In this document: positions 7,625-15,369 of the stretch, piece by piece | Position numbering within the stretch: the first letter of the stretch is position 1 | How the letters are laid out: every line of letters begins with the position of its first letter | Assembly (NCBI GenBank): GCA_965243255.1 | Contig: CBDEUH010000004.1 | Coordinates: 1,240,001 to 1,304,000, forward strand | Length of the DNA stretch: 64,000 bases | Direction: 5' to 3' | Source: Bin87 sp965243255 | GTDB lineage: Bacteria > Chloroflexota > Dehalococcoidia > Lucifugimonadales > UBA3495 | Program-made: the position numbers and the translations under genes | The notes under the pieces: model-generated | The model's database searches: none | Seen by the model: only the letters and a program-made list of their open reading frames with translations | What the model was told of the DNA's origin: nothing

Positions 7625-8911
7625 CTAAAGAGAATCCCCCTCACCGCGGCCCTCTCCCACCAGGGGAGAGGGAGATTCTGAGATAGCGTTGGCTACGGTT
7701 TGCCAGGTTGTGTTGTGGATTTGGGCGGCTTGGGCGATGTCGTCGTGTTCGGGGGATTGGCTGACGATTTGGCCGGATAGCCATTTGCGCTTGAGGCGGA
7801 TGGGGCCGTATTGGGTTTGGACGGTGATGGTGTCGCGGTGGGCTGCGTAGCGGGTAATGGGTCGGACGCGGACGCCTAGCGTCGGGGTGTGTTGGAGGAT
7901 GGCTTCGGCGAGTTGGGCTTCGAGTTCGGCGGGGCCCAGGGCTGAGAGCAGGATGGCCGGGCGGTTCTTTTTCATCTGGATGGGGGTGTGCCAGACATCC
8001 AGGGCGCCGGCGTTGAAGAGCTGTTCCATAGCGTAGCCGAGCTGTTCGCCCGTGGCGTTGTCGATGTTGGTTTCGAGGAGGATTATGTTGTCCTGCCAGT
8101 GGGCGAAGGGGGTAGTTGCATCGGCGGTTTGGCCGAGCCAGAGGCGGAGGACGTTGGGGAAGGCTGGCGGGTTTTTGCCGCCGATGCCGACTCCGATGCG
8201 GTGGAGGGTCATGGCGGGCTGGCGGTATTCGTCGGCGAGGGTGGTTATCAGGGCCGCGCCGGTGGGAGTGGTGAGTTCGCCGACGTTGGCGTGGAAGGGA
8301 CGTTGGGGCGCGACGGGGGCGTTGGCGTTGGCGATGATTTCCAGGGTGGCCGGCGCCGGGTTGCTGTAGCCGTTGGGCCGGCGGGGGCCGGTGGCTTCGC
8401 CGAGGATCAGGAGGGATGCGTGGATGGGCCCTACGCCGAGTTGTTCAAGGCCGTGGATGACGCCGACTACATCGACCAGGGTATCGGCGGAGCCGAGTTC
8501 GTGGAGATGGATTTGGTCAAGGTAATCGCCAACCGGGGTGTCGGCGTCGGCCAGTTCATGGTGGTGGATGTCGGCGAGGTCGGCGCCGTGGACGCGGGCT
8601 TCGGCGGCGAAGAGGGCTTGCAGGACGGCGGTGGCGCGAGTGCGCGTTTGGTCGGACAGGGCGGTGGCGTTGGCTACGGCGTCGAGCATCTTCCGAGGCG
8701 AGTAGCGGGGGGCGTTGGCGGTGTCAACGAGGGCGCGGGAGCCGCGGACTTCGCAGCGGGTTTCGGCGGCGACGGAGATCTGGACGTAGGGGATTTGGAG
8801 GGCGTCGATGGCCTGGTGTATGGCGTCTATGGGGAGGCCGGCGTCGAGGAGGGCGCCGAGGAGCATATCGCCGCTGGCGCCGCCGACGGACTGGATGTAG
8901 GCGGTCTTCAT
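7625..8911 (-). CDS. larC: LarC, nickel insertion protein for the nickel-pincer cofactor
   Basis: 428 residues. The N-terminus MKTAYIQSVGGASGDMLLGA is the LarC signature, and segments HLHELGSADTLVDVVGV and PNVLRLWLGQ agree with the family. LarC inserts nickel into the pyridinium-dithioacid mononucleotide to finish the cofactor of lactate racemase-type enzymes. The ATG at 8911 overlaps the larE stop (ATGA), so translation is coupled. Its last 15 or so residues (SPSPLVGEGRGEG) are encoded by a dispersed repeat at 7634-7677 and are probably a repeat-derived tail. LarB and LarA are not in this window. Confidence 0.9.
   Translation of the reverse strand: MKTAYIQSVGGASGDMLLGALLDAGLPIDAIHQAIDALQIPYVQISVAAETRCEVRGSRALVDTANAPRYSPRKMLDAVANATALSDQTRTRATAVLQALFAAEARVHGADLADIHHHELADADTPVGDYLDQIHLHELGSADTLVDVVGVIHGLEQLGVGPIHASLLILGEATGPRRPNGYSNPAPATLEIIANANAPVAPQRPFHANVGELTTPTGAALITTLADEYRQPAMTLHRIGVGIGGKNPPAFPNVLRLWLGQTADATTPFAHWQDNIILLETNIDNATGEQLGYAMEQLFNAGALDVWHTPIQMKKNRPAILLSALGPAELEAQLAEAILQHTPTLGVRVRPITRYAAHRDTITVQTQYGPIRLKRKWLSGQIVSQSPEHDDIAQAAQIHNTTWQTVANAISESPSPLVGEGRGEGDSL
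7634..7677. repeat. Dispersed CCCTCTCCC/GGGAGAGGG repeat, copy 1
   Basis: CCTCACCGCGGCCCTCTCCC pairs with the following GGGGAGAGGG. It encodes the C-terminal tail of LarC on the minus strand. Related copies are at 12036-12073, 15297-15336 and 28302-28344. Confidence 0.7.
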
Positions 8912-9723
8912 CGGATGGCGTCGTTGAGGCTGCCGGAGCGCAGGGGGTTGAGGTCGAGGGAGACCCAAAGGTAGCCGAGGGTTTTGATGCGGGCGGCGAT
9001 CTCGTCGCGGAGGGCGAAGGCGTGCTCCAGGTCGGCGGCGGCGACTTCGATTCGGCAGAGCTTGTCGTGGTGGCGGGCGCGGACTTCGCGGAGGCCGAGG
9101 TCGCGCAGGATGTCCTCGGCGGCTTCGATGCGGCGGAGGGATTCGACGGTTACGGGGGTGCCGTAGGGGATGCGGGAGGATAGGCAGGGCTGGGCCGGCT
9201 TATCCCACAGGGGGATGCCCAGCCACTGGGCGGCGGCGCGCACCTGGGTCTTGTCCATCTCGGCCTCGACCATGGGACTGCGGACCTTGTGCTCGGCAGC
9301 GGCGGTCATGCCGGGGCGGTAGTCGCCGAGGTCGTCGGTGTTGGCGCCGTTGGCAATCCACTGGTAGCCTTCGGCGTCGGCCAGGGCGGCCAGTTGGTCG
9401 TAGAGTTCGGTCTTGCAGAAGTAACAGCGCTGGGGAGAGTTGGCGACGTAGCCGTCGCGTTGGAGTTCGTTGGTGTTGATGACGCGGTGATTGAGGTTGA
9501 ATTGGGCAGCGATGGATTCGGCGTCGGCGAGGTCGCGGGCGGCCAGGGCGGGAGAGACGGCGGTGACGGCCAAAGCGCGGCTACCCAGCACGCGTTGGGC
9601 GGCCACCGCCAGGAGAGTGCTGTCCACGCCGCCGGAGCAGGCGACGATGACGGATTCCATGTCGCGCAGGATGGATTCCAGGCGGGGGAGGCAGGCGGGG
9701 ATGGGGACGGTGGTTTGTGTCAT
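8908..9723 (-). CDS. larE: LarE, ATP-dependent sacrificial sulfur transferase
   Basis: 271 residues. The PP-loop SGGVDS at 30-35 activates the substrate with ATP. Cys180 in PCLSSRIPYGTP corresponds to the sacrificial cysteine of the single-Cys LarE type; a further pair, Cys100 and Cys103, sits in PQRCYFCK. LarE supplies sulfur to the pyridinium precursor of the nickel-pincer cofactor. It overlaps larC by 4 nt. The ATG at 9723 is chosen because the protein then begins just before the helix leading into the PP-loop, as in homologues. The target racemase or epimerase is not in the window. Confidence 0.9.
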   Translation of the reverse strand: MTQTTVPIPACLPRLESILRDMESVIVACSGGVDSTLLAVAAQRVLGSRALAVTAVSPALAARDLADAESIAAQFNLNHRVINTNELQRDGYVANSPQRCYFCKTELYDQLAALADAEGYQWIANGANTDDLGDYRPGMTAAAEHKVRSPMVEAEMDKTQVRAAAQWLGIPLWDKPAQPCLSSRIPYGTPVTVESLRRIEAAEDILRDLGLREVRARHHDKLCRIEVAAADLEHAFALRDEIAARIKTLGYLWVSLDLNPLRSGSLNDAIR

Positions 9724-9801
9724 AATGGCTGCCGGTGTTTTTTTACATTGATGGACAGGATAGACAGGAATTTGGGGTTGCGCAAGGATTGAGAGATTGA
9801 T

Positions 9802-10158
9802 ATGACGGTGGAGAGCATCAGTGCGATTACGCTGGCGGTGCGGGATATGGCGCGGTCGGTGGCGTTTTACCATGAGGGCGCAGGGATACCGATTTTGTAC
9901 GGCGGTCCGGATGCGGGATTTACGTCGTTGAGCATTGGGGAAGGGTATTTGAACCTGATCTTGGTTGAGGATGTGGAAGTGAGTTGGTGGGGTCGGTGCA
10001 TTTTGTACGTGGACGACGTGGATGCGCATCACCGTCGGATGGTGGATGCCGGTTATGCGCCGGACGGGGAGCCGGCGGACGCGCCGTGGCGGGAGCGGTA
10101 CTACCATATTACGGACCCGGATGGGCATGAGATCAGCTTTGCGAGGCCGTTGGGGTAG
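9802..10158 (+). CDS. VOC-family (glyoxalase/dioxygenase fold) protein, 118 aa
   Basis: A single vicinal-oxygen-chelate module: the start SAITLAVRDMARSVAFYHE and the end HITDPDGHEISFARPL are the classical beta-alpha-beta-beta-beta edges. The metal-binding Glu of the second half is present in GHEISF. Functions in this family range from glyoxalase to fosfomycin resistance, and none can be assigned. It is divergent from larE and precedes pyrF by about 30 bp on the same strand. Confidence 0.82.
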   Translation: MTVESISAITLAVRDMARSVAFYHEGAGIPILYGGPDAGFTSLSIGEGYLNLILVEDVEVSWWGRCILYVDDVDAHHRRMVDAGYAPDGEPADAPWRERYYHITDPDGHEISFARPLG

Positions 10159-10188
10159 CCTTGGTATGGACGTACCGGATTTGATGAT

Positions 10189-11121
10189 ATGACCAGTTTC
10201 AGCGACAGATTGAGGGAGGCCAGCGAGGCTGCGAATAGCCTGGTTTGCGTGGGGCTGGACGTGAACCCGGCGATGATGCCGGCGGGGGTCCTTCGACAGG
10301 CTCAGGATGAGCGGACGGTGGGGCTGCGTCAGGATGAGCGTGGTGCGTGTGTCGAGGGGGCGGTGGTGGAGTTTAACCGGGCCATTGTGGACGCCACGGC
10401 TGACTTGGCGTGTGCGTTCAAGCCGAACATCGCCTTTTACGAGGCGTTGGGGATGGCAGGGCTGCGGGCGCTGGAGGCTACCATCGAGCATATCCGCAGC
10501 GCGGCGCCGGATTGCGTGATTATTATGGATGCCAAGCGGGGGGATATCGGGAACACGGTTGAGGCTTATGCCACGGCGATGTTCGACGCCTGGGGAGTTG
10601 ACGCGGTTACGGTGAATCCGTGGGGCGGGATGGACACGGTAGAGCCCTGGCTGGGTCGGGCCGACAAGGGGGTGTTCGTGTGGTGCCGGGGATCGAATCC
10701 GGGAGCGGCGGACTTGCAGGATCTGCCGGTGGCGGGTGAGGATGGACGCAGGGAGCCGGTGTACATGCGGCTGGCGCGGAATCTGGCGGGATTGCCGGCT
10801 CGGGGAAACCTGGGGTTGGTGGTGGGTGCGACGGCGCCGGAGCAGTTGGCGGCAGTGCGCCGGGTTTGTCCCGATATGCCGATCTTGATTCCGGGAGTAG
10901 GGGCCCAGGGCGGCGACTTGGAGGCCAGCGTGCGGAACGGAGTGGACGCCAACGGACGGTTGGCGATCATCAATTCCGGGCGGGGGATTATCTATGCGTC
11001 GTCGGGGCCGGATTTTGCGGAGGCGGCACGGGCGGCGGCGGGCGAGCTGCGGGATGGCATCAACCGGACCCTGGAGGATATGGGGTTGGGATGGTCCGCC
11101 AAAGACGGGACGGAAACATGA
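10189..11121 (+). CDS. pyrF: Orotidine 5'-phosphate decarboxylase, type 2, with repeat-derived insertion
   Basis: 310 residues. SLVCVGLDVNP, FKPNIAFYEALG and the catalytic motif MDAKRGDIGNT identify OMP decarboxylase of the PyrF type 2 (subfamily with extra C-terminal region); it makes UMP, the last step of de novo pyrimidine synthesis. Around residues 34-51 lies an insertion (VLRQAQDERTVGLRQDERG) encoded by a dispersed repeat; it falls between the first strand and the next helix and keeps the frame. The TGA overlaps the ATG of the DUF951 gene, so expression is coupled. Confidence 0.92.
   Translation: MTSFSDRLREASEAANSLVCVGLDVNPAMMPAGVLRQAQDERTVGLRQDERGACVEGAVVEFNRAIVDATADLACAFKPNIAFYEALGMAGLRALEATIEHIRSAAPDCVIIMDAKRGDIGNTVEAYATAMFDAWGVDAVTVNPWGGMDTVEPWLGRADKGVFVWCRGSNPGAADLQDLPVAGEDGRREPVYMRLARNLAGLPARGNLGLVVGATAPEQLAAVRRVCPDMPILIPGVGAQGGDLEASVRNGVDANGRLAIINSGRGIIYASSGPDFAEAARAAAGELRDGINRTLEDMGLGWSAKDGTET
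10289..10340. repeat. Dispersed repeat inserted in frame within pyrF
   Basis: TCCTTCGACAGGCTCAGGAT plus GAGCGG at 10289-10314, then a partial second copy GTCAGGATGAGCG at 10328-10340. The unit resembles the intergenic copy at 2115-2137. Its presence in an essential gene without breaking the frame is directly visible. Confidence 0.75.
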
Positions 11122-11411
11122 CGGGGCGTCCGAAGGTTGCGGACTTACGGCCGGGAGACGTGGTGCGACTGAGGAAGGCGCATCCGTGCGGCGGGTTTTT
11201 CTGGCAGGTGAACCGGGTGGGCGGCGACATTGGGCTGCGCTGTGAGACGTGTGGGCGTTACATTCTGACGCCGCGGTTTCGGATTGAGCGGCGGATACGG
11301 GAGATAGTGCGGGCGGTAGAGAATGGGGGAAGCGATAAGGGAGTGGCGCAGCCGGAGGCGACGGGAGAGTCTGACGCAAAGGCGCAGGGGCGCAAAGAGC
11401 AGGCGCAGTGA
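11118..11411 (+). CDS. DUF951 family protein with extended C-terminus
   Basis: 97 residues; usual members are about 60-70. The conserved core LRPGDVVRLRKAHPCGGFFW followed by GLRCETCGRYI (Cys42, Cys45) is typical of DUF951, a small family of unknown role often next to GTPase or nucleotide genes. The tail after residue 70 is Gly/Glu/Lys-rich and its DNA reads ACGCAAAGGCGCAGGGGCGC, which looks like a low-complexity repeat that extended the gene. It overlaps both neighbours (ATGA with pyrF, GTGA with the MFS gene). Confidence 0.85.
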   Translation: MTGRPKVADLRPGDVVRLRKAHPCGGFFWQVNRVGGDIGLRCETCGRYILTPRFRIERRIREIVRAVENGGSDKGVAQPEATGESDAKAQGRKEQAQ

Positions 11412-12727
11412 CGAGGGGTGGCGTATGGGCGACTATCAGCGGTCGCTATCGGGGGGTGTCGCTGCTGTGCGTGGTGGTGGCGCTGAACAGCGCTGGAATG
11501 GGGGCGATCGCCCCGGTGCTGCCGCTGTTCATGGAGCGGGAGTACGGGGTCAACGCCGCGGAGATCGGGATTACCATCGGGCTGTTCGGATTCGGGCGGC
11601 TGGTTACGAGCCTGCCAGCGGGATACCTGTCGCAGAGATACGGACGCAAGAGCGTGCTGAGCCTGGGGGCGGCCATCAACGTGGTGGGCGCGGCGATGGT
11701 GTCGGTGTCGTTCAGCTACGCGTGGCTGACGGGATGGCGGTTCGTGTCCGGGTTCGGCGGCAGCATCTTCCTGACGGTGGCGACGATCTACCTGCGGGAC
11801 GAGGCGACGCCGGAGACGCGGGGGCGTCTGCTGAGCCTGCAGGAGTTGAGCATCCTGGCCGGGCAGACGCTGGGGCCGCTGCTGGGGGGCTACCTGGCGG
11901 ACATATTCGGGCTGCGGGTTCCGCTGTACGCGCAGGCGGCGCTGATGGTTGCGTCGCTGGTGGTGATCGTGGCGGCACTGCCGGAATCGCGGTGGCAGGA
12001 AGAAGCGGCGGAGCGACGGCGGAGGGACGCCAACACCTCATCCCGGGCCTCTGCCGCGAGGGGAGAGGGCGCTGATCCATCGCGAAGCAGTGCCGTCGGG
12101 GGAGATGCAGCTGCAGGACAGCGGCGGGAACGGGGGGCGATGTGGCGGCTGATATTCAGTCCGGCGTTCATCTTCGTGGGGCTGTTCGCGCTGATGATTG
12201 TGGCGAACCGGCAGGGGGCGCGGTTCAGCGTGATGCCGCTGTTCGGTCAGGAGAAGGGGTTTGAGCCGGACCACCTGGGGTTGTGGATCAGCATCACGCA
12301 CTTTCCGCAGTTTTTCACCACACTGGCGTCGGGGTATCTGTCGGACCGGTTCGGGCGGAAGACGCCGATTATTCCGTCCATCGCGCTAATCTGCCTGGGG
12401 ATTGCGACGTTCGTGTGGGCCGGCAGCCTGTGGCAGCTGCTGCTGTCGGGCGTGCTGCTGGGACTGGGCGAGGGATTGGGCAGCCCAGCCGGCACGGTGT
12501 TTTTCGCCGACATCGCACCGCCGGGAATGGAGGGGGTAACCATCGGGCTGCTGCGTACCTTTGGCGGCGTGGGCACCATCGCCGGTGCGCTGGCGCTGGG
12601 CGCGATTGCGGACGCCGCCGGTTTTGCGTGGTCGCTGTGGATTGACGGGATAATCCTGGCGGCGGCGGCGCTGGGATTGATGCTGTTTGTGCGGGAAACG
12701 CGGCGGGTGCGCCAAGCCCGAGGATAG
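11408..12727 (+). CDS. Major facilitator superfamily transporter, 439 aa
   Basis: Twelve hydrophobic segments are visible in two sets of six. The MFS signature GYLSQRYGRKS lies between helices 2 and 3, and its echo GYLSDRFGRKT occurs in the second half. It resembles drug/metabolite proton antiporters; the cargo is unknown. The central cytoplasmic loop (about residues 205-245) contains a stretch rich in Ser, Ala, Arg and Gly encoded by a dispersed repeat at 12036-12073, where an insertion would be tolerated. The GTG at 11408 overlaps the DUF951 stop. Confidence 0.9.
   Translation: MTRGGVWATISGRYRGVSLLCVVVALNSAGMGAIAPVLPLFMEREYGVNAAEIGITIGLFGFGRLVTSLPAGYLSQRYGRKSVLSLGAAINVVGAAMVSVSFSYAWLTGWRFVSGFGGSIFLTVATIYLRDEATPETRGRLLSLQELSILAGQTLGPLLGGYLADIFGLRVPLYAQAALMVASLVVIVAALPESRWQEEAAERRRRDANTSSRASAARGEGADPSRSSAVGGDAAAGQRRERGAMWRLIFSPAFIFVGLFALMIVANRQGARFSVMPLFGQEKGFEPDHLGLWISITHFPQFFTTLASGYLSDRFGRKTPIIPSIALICLGIATFVWAGSLWQLLLSGVLLGLGEGLGSPAGTVFFADIAPPGMEGVTIGLLRTFGGVGTIAGALALGAIADAAGFAWSLWIDGIILAAAALGLMLFVRETRRVRQARG
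12036..12073. repeat. Dispersed CCTCATCCC...GGGGAGAGGGC repeat, copy 2, inside the MFS gene
   Basis: CCTCATCCCGGGCCTCTGCC and the following GAGGGGAGAGGGC match the other copies in the window. It lies in the loop between the two MFS halves and stays in frame. Confidence 0.65.
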
Positions 12728-12744
12728 GACCAGAGGGACCGCGG

Positions 12745-15369
12745 TTAGGACTCGCTGTTGTCTTCAATGGTCAGGGTGTAGCCATCGGGGCCGCCGAACA
12801 GCGGGGAACGGGACCAGCGGCGGATCAGCATCCGGACTAACACGACAATGCCGAACAGGACGACAACTACGCCCGCGCCGGCCAGCAGGGAGATGAGCAC
12901 CGCCGGGTTGACGTCGCCGAGACCCTGACCGCTGGCGCTGCCGGAGCCGGGCGGGTCGCCGTTATTGGGCGCGATGGCGGCGACGACGGTGGCCGAGATG
13001 GCCGACTGGTCGATGGTGGCCGGAGGCAGCGGCGTGTCGGTGGGAATGGGCGTCGGCGTGGGGGTGTTGGTGGGGGTTGGCGTGGGCGTGGGCGTCGCCG
13101 TGGGTGTCGGCGTTGGGGTTGGCGTGGGCGTTGGAGTCGACGTGGGAGTAGGCGTCGGCGTTGGCGTCGGGGTGGGTGTCGGCGTTGGCGTGGGCGTGTT
13201 GGTCGGGGTCGGCGTGGGCGTGGGATGGTAACCCTGCTGGAGGGTTAGGGTGGCGTACACGCCGGTAACCGGGCCGTTGCGGTCGTGGAGTTCCACCAGG
13301 ATGAAGGCTCGGCCGCTGCGGTCGAAACTGAGGCGGTCGTATTCGGGGAAGCGGGTGGTGCCGTTGAAGTGTCCGTTGCGGTCGGACTGGAAGGACGAGA
13401 TGCCGTTGAAGGCGAAGTAGGGGCCGTTGCGGATCTTGATTCCGTAGCCGACGGTGTGGGGTTCCAGGCCGGTTACGGCTACGGTGATGGGGGTGTTGAT
13501 CTGTACGGTATCGGGGTTGACGGCGACGGTGACGGGAGCGATTTTGATGCGGAGGTTGGGGATGAGGGAGCTGAGAGGATAATCGCCCAGGGAAACGTCG
13601 ATGCTGACGCTCTCGCCGGGTTGATGGCGGTCGGTGTGGCGGTATTCAAACTGCCAGGCGCCGGCGGCAGAGGGATAGACGTTGCCAACCTGACGGCCGG
13701 CGACCTTGATGGTTACGGGCGGAACCTGGTAGTAGTCGGGACGGTCGGGTGGGAAGTTGCGGCCCTTGATGATGATGGGCTGGCCCCGCTCGATGACGCC
13801 GTCGGAGGGTTCAAAGGTAATATCGGGGACGGCGATGGGAACCAGGGCGGAGGCCTTAACGCCGATGTCGTCGGTTACTTCCAGCTTGAGCTTGTCGCCG
13901 GCATCGAGGGTTACGACCTTGCCGATGACCTGGGGGGTGAGATCGCCGTGGGGGTCGGCGACGAGGACGGTGGCGTTAAAGCGTCCGCCGCGACGGATGT
14001 CGATGCAGCCGTCGTCGGGAATATCGCGGCGGTCGTCGAGAAGGGCGATGGGGACGCCGCCGAGGGTTACGGTGCAGACTTCTTCGCCGGGCAGGTCGAA
14101 GGCGGACACGAAGGCGGTTTCGCCCAGGCCGATGCCGTCGGCGTGGACGCCGGCGATAGTCAGCGTGGCGTCGGCGACGGTAACGTTGACGAAGGCGGAG
14201 CCGCTCTCGAAGATTACACGAATGGTGGCGATGCCGGTTACGCGGGGCGGCATGGTGATGGTCAGGGAGCCGCTGGATTGGCTCTTGATGGTGGCTTCCA
14301 GGCCGCCCACGGTTACCCGGACTACACGTCCTGGGTTGCCGACCAGACGGAGGATTACGTCGACGCCGGGGCTGACCTCGCGGCTGCCGGCCAGGGTTAC
14401 GCCGGCGGCGACGGTGATGGTGGCCGGCTTGGCTGATGCCAGACCGGCACCGTCGCGGGCGCAGATTTGGTAGGCGCCGGCGGCGGGGAACTGGCCCGGC
14501 TCGATGGTGAGGTCGGCGGTGAAACGGTAGTTGCGGCCGACGTTGGCGGTGGCGATTTGGCGCCAGCCGGAGATATTGCTGGACTCGCAGTTGGGGGCGT
14601 TGCTATCTGACTGGCTAGCGTAGAGCTGGGCGGTGAGGTTGTCGTTGAAGCCGACGCCGGTGAAGGTTACGGTCTCGCCGTAGCGGACGGTTTCGCCGTC
14701 GTTGTCAATTTGCAGCGCGGGGTTGACGACTAACTCGGCAGGCCGGGTTACTTGGCCACCAGTCCACTCGACTGAAACTTCGTAGCCGTCATCCGGCGGC
14801 GGTTTGCTGGGGAGGCGGAGGTTGCGGAGGGTGATTCTGACGTTACCAAGAGTGCGGGTATCGCAATCTGTTGGTGGGTCGTCGCTGTAGTCTCGCCAAC
14901 TGGGGCAGCCGGGGATTTCGATTTCGTGCGAGCCATCATCTGCCGTGCTCACGTTGACGAAGTTGGTGCTGTAACGGTCTCCTGCGATGATGGTCACGTC
15001 TTCATCCCGGTCGAAACCGGAGATGTCCATCTCGCCGGGTAATGTGACGGTGATGCTGCCGGCATCCTGAGCGTCGGTGTCGCAAGAAGCGGCGAAGGTA
15101 AGTTGCAGGTCGATGGTGTCGCCGGCGGCGGTTTCGTCATCATCTTGGTTAATTTGGAGTTCGCAGGGATGGGAACTCGCTACTGCGGGGCTTTTATAGG
15201 GACTGGATAGAATGGCTGAGAGGGTGAGGGCGGTTGCGGCGAGGGCGGCGACGGCGATGAGGGCCAGCCAGCGGGGTTGAAGGGCGGAGTGGGGAATTGT
15301 CCCCTCTCCACGGCCCTCTGCCACACGGGGAGAGGAGGTATTGGAACGCCAGCGAAGGGGGTTCAGCAC
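12745..15369 (-). CDS. Large surface protein: IPT/TIG-like Ig-fold domains, PT-rich stalk, C-terminal membrane anchor
   Basis: 874 residues. A hydrophobic helix at about 34-54 (WLALIAVAALAATALTLSA) acts as signal or anchor. The body holds several beta-rich repeats with phrases such as ITVAVTGLEPH and VTFTGVGFNDN, typical of IPT/TIG-like Ig folds. Residues about 710-790 are a long Thr-Pro stalk, followed by a transmembrane helix (LAGAGVVVVLFGIVVLVRML) and a basic cytoplasmic end. The protein should stand out from the cell surface. The GTG start at 15369 overlaps the MFS stop; a GTG at 15324 is an alternative. The first 30 residues are partly repeat-encoded (15297-15336). Confidence 0.8.
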   Translation of the reverse strand: MLNPLRWRSNTSSPRVAEGRGEGTIPHSALQPRWLALIAVAALAATALTLSAILSSPYKSPAVASSHPCELQINQDDDETAAGDTIDLQLTFAASCDTDAQDAGSITVTLPGEMDISGFDRDEDVTIIAGDRYSTNFVNVSTADDGSHEIEIPGCPSWRDYSDDPPTDCDTRTLGNVRITLRNLRLPSKPPPDDGYEVSVEWTGGQVTRPAELVVNPALQIDNDGETVRYGETVTFTGVGFNDNLTAQLYASQSDSNAPNCESSNISGWRQIATANVGRNYRFTADLTIEPGQFPAAGAYQICARDGAGLASAKPATITVAAGVTLAGSREVSPGVDVILRLVGNPGRVVRVTVGGLEATIKSQSSGSLTITMPPRVTGIATIRVIFESGSAFVNVTVADATLTIAGVHADGIGLGETAFVSAFDLPGEEVCTVTLGGVPIALLDDRRDIPDDGCIDIRRGGRFNATVLVADPHGDLTPQVIGKVVTLDAGDKLKLEVTDDIGVKASALVPIAVPDITFEPSDGVIERGQPIIIKGRNFPPDRPDYYQVPPVTIKVAGRQVGNVYPSAAGAWQFEYRHTDRHQPGESVSIDVSLGDYPLSSLIPNLRIKIAPVTVAVNPDTVQINTPITVAVTGLEPHTVGYGIKIRNGPYFAFNGISSFQSDRNGHFNGTTRFPEYDRLSFDRSGRAFILVELHDRNGPVTGVYATLTLQQGYHPTPTPTPTNTPTPTPTPTPTPTPTPTPTSTPTPTPTPTPTPTATPTPTPTPTNTPTPTPIPTDTPLPPATIDQSAISATVVAAIAPNNGDPPGSGSASGQGLGDVNPAVLISLLAGAGVVVVLFGIVVLVRMLIRRWSRSPLFGGPDGYTLTIEDNSES
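13041..13225. repeat. Hexanucleotide-type repeat encoding the Thr-Pro stalk
   Basis: On the plus strand the region is a run of GGCGTN and GGGTNG units; on the minus strand these encode alternating Thr and Pro (with a few Asn, Ser, Ala) of the surface protein stalk. Such arrays can change length by slippage. Confidence 0.85.
15297..15336. repeat. Dispersed CCCCTCTCC...GGGGAGAGG repeat, copy 3
   Basis: CCCCTCTCCACGGCCCTCTG and the downstream ACGGGGAGAGGAGG form an imperfect palindrome at the 5' end of the surface protein gene, where it encodes residues near 12-24. Confidence 0.65.

Noticed and set aside
9724..11379. Long minus-strand extension upstream of larE
   Set aside because: It runs antisense to pyrF and the VOC gene; the LarE family start is at 9723 and the upstream residues show no known sequence.
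13041..13225. CRISPR-like array
   Set aside because: The period is six bases within a protein-coding frame, with no spacers; no cas genes are near.
12965..13231. Plus-strand open frame of alternating Gly and Val
   Set aside because: It is the mirror of the Thr-Pro stalk of the minus-strand surface protein and has no start signal or homology.
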